A stretch of DNA of 64,000 nt from Azospirillum brasilense (GTDB taxonomy: Bacteria; Pseudomonadota; Alphaproteobacteria; Azospirillales; Azospirillaceae), in assembly GCF_022023855.1 (NCBI RefSeq), contig NZ_CP059449.1:2156501-2220500 (forward strand). The letters run 5' to 3'. Position numbers and translations under genes: made by a program. Below are positions 62,569 through 64,000 of this stretch, in pieces; position 1 is the stretch's first letter, and the number at the start of each line of letters is the position of its first letter. A model generated the notes under the pieces. It was not told the DNA's origin. It made no database searches and worked only from the letters and a program-made list of their open reading frames with translations.

Positions 62569-63522
62569 ATGAAAAAGGACGGGGGGCTGGCGAAGGCCCT
62601 GGCGCTCGGCGGCGACCGTCGCGCATTCGGCGACATTCCGACGGTGGCGGAGGCGGTGGCCGCCGATCCCGCCCGCCTGCCGGAACTGGTCGCCTGCCTG
62701 TTCGATGGCGACGCCGGGGTGAGGATGCGCGCCGCCGATGCCCTGGAGCGGGTGTCGCGCGGCGATGCCCGCCCATTGGACGCTTTCGCGGAACGGCTGC
62801 TGACCGACGCCGCGGCCATCGAGCAGGCGGAGGTGCGCTGGCACTTGGCGGCCGTCCTTCCCCGCCTGACCCTGACCGAGGAGCAGCGCGGGCGCGCCGT
62901 GGCGCTTTTGGAGGGCTGGTTCGAGAACCGGGCCAGCCGGATCGTGCAGAGCGCCGCGCTTCAGGCCATGGTCGATCTGGCGGCGGACGATCCGGAGCTT
63001 CGCCCGGTCGCGGCGGACATGCTGGGCCGGGCCATGCGCTCCCGCATTCCGTCGCTGGCGGCGAGAGCCAAGCGCATCCTGAAGCCGTTCGAGGTGGACC
63101 GCGCCACGCTGGACGCCGCCCTGCTGCCGGAGACCAAGCCGCTCACCCTGTCGGTCCTGCCCGATCGGCTGGCGGTTGCGCGGCTGGCGCCGGGGGACGG
63201 GATGCCCGGCTGGCTCGACTGGACCGACCCGCTGGTCAGCGCCACCCGCACGGGGGAGGAGTTGTCCATCCTCTGCCGCGAGTCCCGCGTGCCGGATGGC
63301 GTGACGGCGGAGCGCGGCTGGCGCGCCTTCAAGGTGGAAGGGCCGCTGGACTTCTCGCTGTTTGGGGTGCTGGCGCGCATCGCCGTGCCGCTGGCCCAAG
63401 CGCGGGTGCCGATCTTCGCCATGTCCACCTACGACACCGATTACGTGCTGGTGCGCGACGAGGACGTGGAGCGTGCGGCGGACGCGCTGAAGCGCGTCTG
63501 CACCGTCGTCGCACCCTCCTGA
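62569..63522 (+). CDS. HEAT-repeat / ACT-domain fusion protein
   Basis: The 317-residue product joins two usually separate proteins: residues about 15-175 are HEAT-like helical repeats (RMRAADALERVSRGDARPLD, SAALQAMVDLAADDPEL), and about 190-310 form an ACT/CASTOR-type amino-acid-sensing domain (LSVLPDRLAVARLAPGDGMP, DFSLFGVLARIAVPLAQARV, FAMSTYDTDYVLV). It is translated four bases after mfd, so in the same operon. The function is not known. Confidence 0.7.
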   Translation: MKKDGGLAKALALGGDRRAFGDIPTVAEAVAADPARLPELVACLFDGDAGVRMRAADALERVSRGDARPLDAFAERLLTDAAAIEQAEVRWHLAAVLPRLTLTEEQRGRAVALLEGWFENRASRIVQSAALQAMVDLAADDPELRPVAADMLGRAMRSRIPSLAARAKRILKPFEVDRATLDAALLPETKPLTLSVLPDRLAVARLAPGDGMPGWLDWTDPLVSATRTGEELSILCRESRVPDGVTAERGWRAFKVEGPLDFSLFGVLARIAVPLAQARVPIFAMSTYDTDYVLVRDEDVERAADALKRVCTVVAPS

Positions 63523-63525
63523 TCA

Positions 63526-64000
63526 TTACGCCTGCGGGGCCTTCTCCGCCTCGACGGCGGCGAGAACGCCCAGCTCCTCCAACTGCGTGACGGCGCCGGT
63601 CAGGCTGGTGGCGACGCGGTCGGCCGAGGTCTGGGATATGGCGTGCTCCGGAGCGTCGGCCTCGGGGTGGGCGCTCCACAGGCAGAGCAGGATCGGCACG
63701 TTCGGGCCGAAATGCAGGCGCAACCGACGCACCAGTCTGCGTGCGTGGGAGAGGGCGGACGGATTCAGATAGGACAGGACCACCGCCGACACGCCGGTCG
63801 GGGCCAGCGCGGCGATGGAGCGGACGGACACCTTCTCGCACGGGATCACGTCGGCGCGCAGCCCGCGCGGGCGCAGCAAATGGCCGAGCAGCGCCGCCGC
63901 CGCCTCGTCCAGGTCGTTGCGGGCGCCGATGCACAGGACCAGCGGCGTGTCCTCTGCGGCGGGCGGGGAGGCTTCCATCATCTCGTCCAGCAGCGCCGTC
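63526..64000 (-). CDS. C-terminal part of a protein with a B12-binding-like domain
   Basis: The visible 158 codons run leftward to a stop at 63526 and remain open through the window edge, so the start is outside. The region TPLVLCIGARNDLDEAAAAL and VVLSYLNPSALSHARRLVRR resembles the Rossmann-like B12-binding/AI-2E-transporter C-terminal domain. An in-frame ATG at 63981 exists, but the open frame continues past it, so it is unlikely to be the start. Convergent with the HEAT/ACT gene. Confidence 0.55.
   Translation of the reverse strand, partial: TALLDEMMEASPPAAEDTPLVLCIGARNDLDEAAAALLGHLLRPRGLRADVIPCEKVSVRSIAALAPTGVSAVVLSYLNPSALSHARRLVRRLRLHFGPNVPILLCLWSAHPEADAPEHAISQTSADRVATSLTGAVTQLEELGVLAAVEAEKAPQA

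Noticed and set aside
58878..62819. A 1313-codon minus-strand open frame opposite mfd
   Set aside because: No recognisable domain and low-complexity composition; mfd on the plus strand is unmistakable.
1..64000. CRISPR arrays, prophage, rRNA operons or an intact insertion sequence
   Set aside because: No regularly spaced repeats, phage structural genes, rRNA sequence or complete transposase with ends were found; only fragments at 26199 and 36263.

Overview
The window is high-GC DNA with dense, short-spaced genes, alphaproteobacterial in character. The gene set (dctPQM TRAP transporter with a dctS/dctR-type two-component pair, class II DAHP synthase, SdhE, GlmS/GlmU, Mn-catalase, EgtB, FliL-like proteins, perfect and near-perfect CtrA-type boxes) fits Rhodospirillales. 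Azospirillum or a close relative is my best guess; this is inference from gene content, not a search result.

Layout. 1-5.5 kb: a truncated nitronate monooxygenase, a formate-dehydrogenase-like molybdopterin enzyme, a periplasmic binding protein, a chemotaxis receptor and a PhnA/YjdM zinc-ribbon protein. 5.5-11.4 kb: the C4-dicarboxylate TRAP transporter dctPQM (minus strand) divergent from an overlapping sensor kinase/FixJ-type regulator pair; this is a self-contained transport-and-sensing module. 11.5-21 kb: a second membrane histidine kinase, Bfd with a Fur-type box, a secreted hydrolase, an RlmM-like methyltransferase, a patatin-like protein, a LysE exporter with its Lrp regulator, an exported rubredoxin and a pentapeptide-repeat protein.

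21-37.4 kb is the accessory part. It holds a DUF882 protein, a LysR/MFS/hydrolase cassette, a transposase remnant, an RTX calcium-binding protein without its secretion genes, a 1309-residue SARP/BTAD-cyclase-like-AAA-TPR regulator converging on an exported TPR protein, a methyltransferase, a DUF1127 protein, a TniQ-like fragment and an AT-rich gene-free stretch with repeated TGCCGGATT.

37.5-64 kb returns to core genes: glmS-glmU, a phosphoglycolate phosphatase, a small protein behind a perfect CtrA-type box, DUF3108, two identical tRNA-Val(CAC) genes, panC, gabD, a FliL-like gene, class II DAHP synthase, ampG, Mn-catalase with a candidate EcfG promoter, glutathione reductase, a second FliL-like gene, a nicotinate phosphoribosyltransferase family gene, a thioredoxin-like ferredoxin under a 19-bp palindrome, egtB, an enoyl-CoA hydratase, then sdhE-mfd-HEAT/ACT fusion. 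The window ends inside a gene with a B12-binding-like C-terminal domain. Oxidative-stress functions (catalase, glutathione reductase, EgtB) are grouped within about 7 kb. No CRISPR array, prophage, intact insertion sequence or rRNA gene was seen.

The observations I would check first are the SARP regulator with a degenerate cyclase domain and its convergent exported TPR partner, the HEAT/ACT fusion, the exported CX4C rubredoxin, the paired FliL-like genes outside a flagellar cluster, the ferredoxin palindrome, and the palindrome embedded in the catalase promoter. I did not find one unmistakably new multi-gene system.
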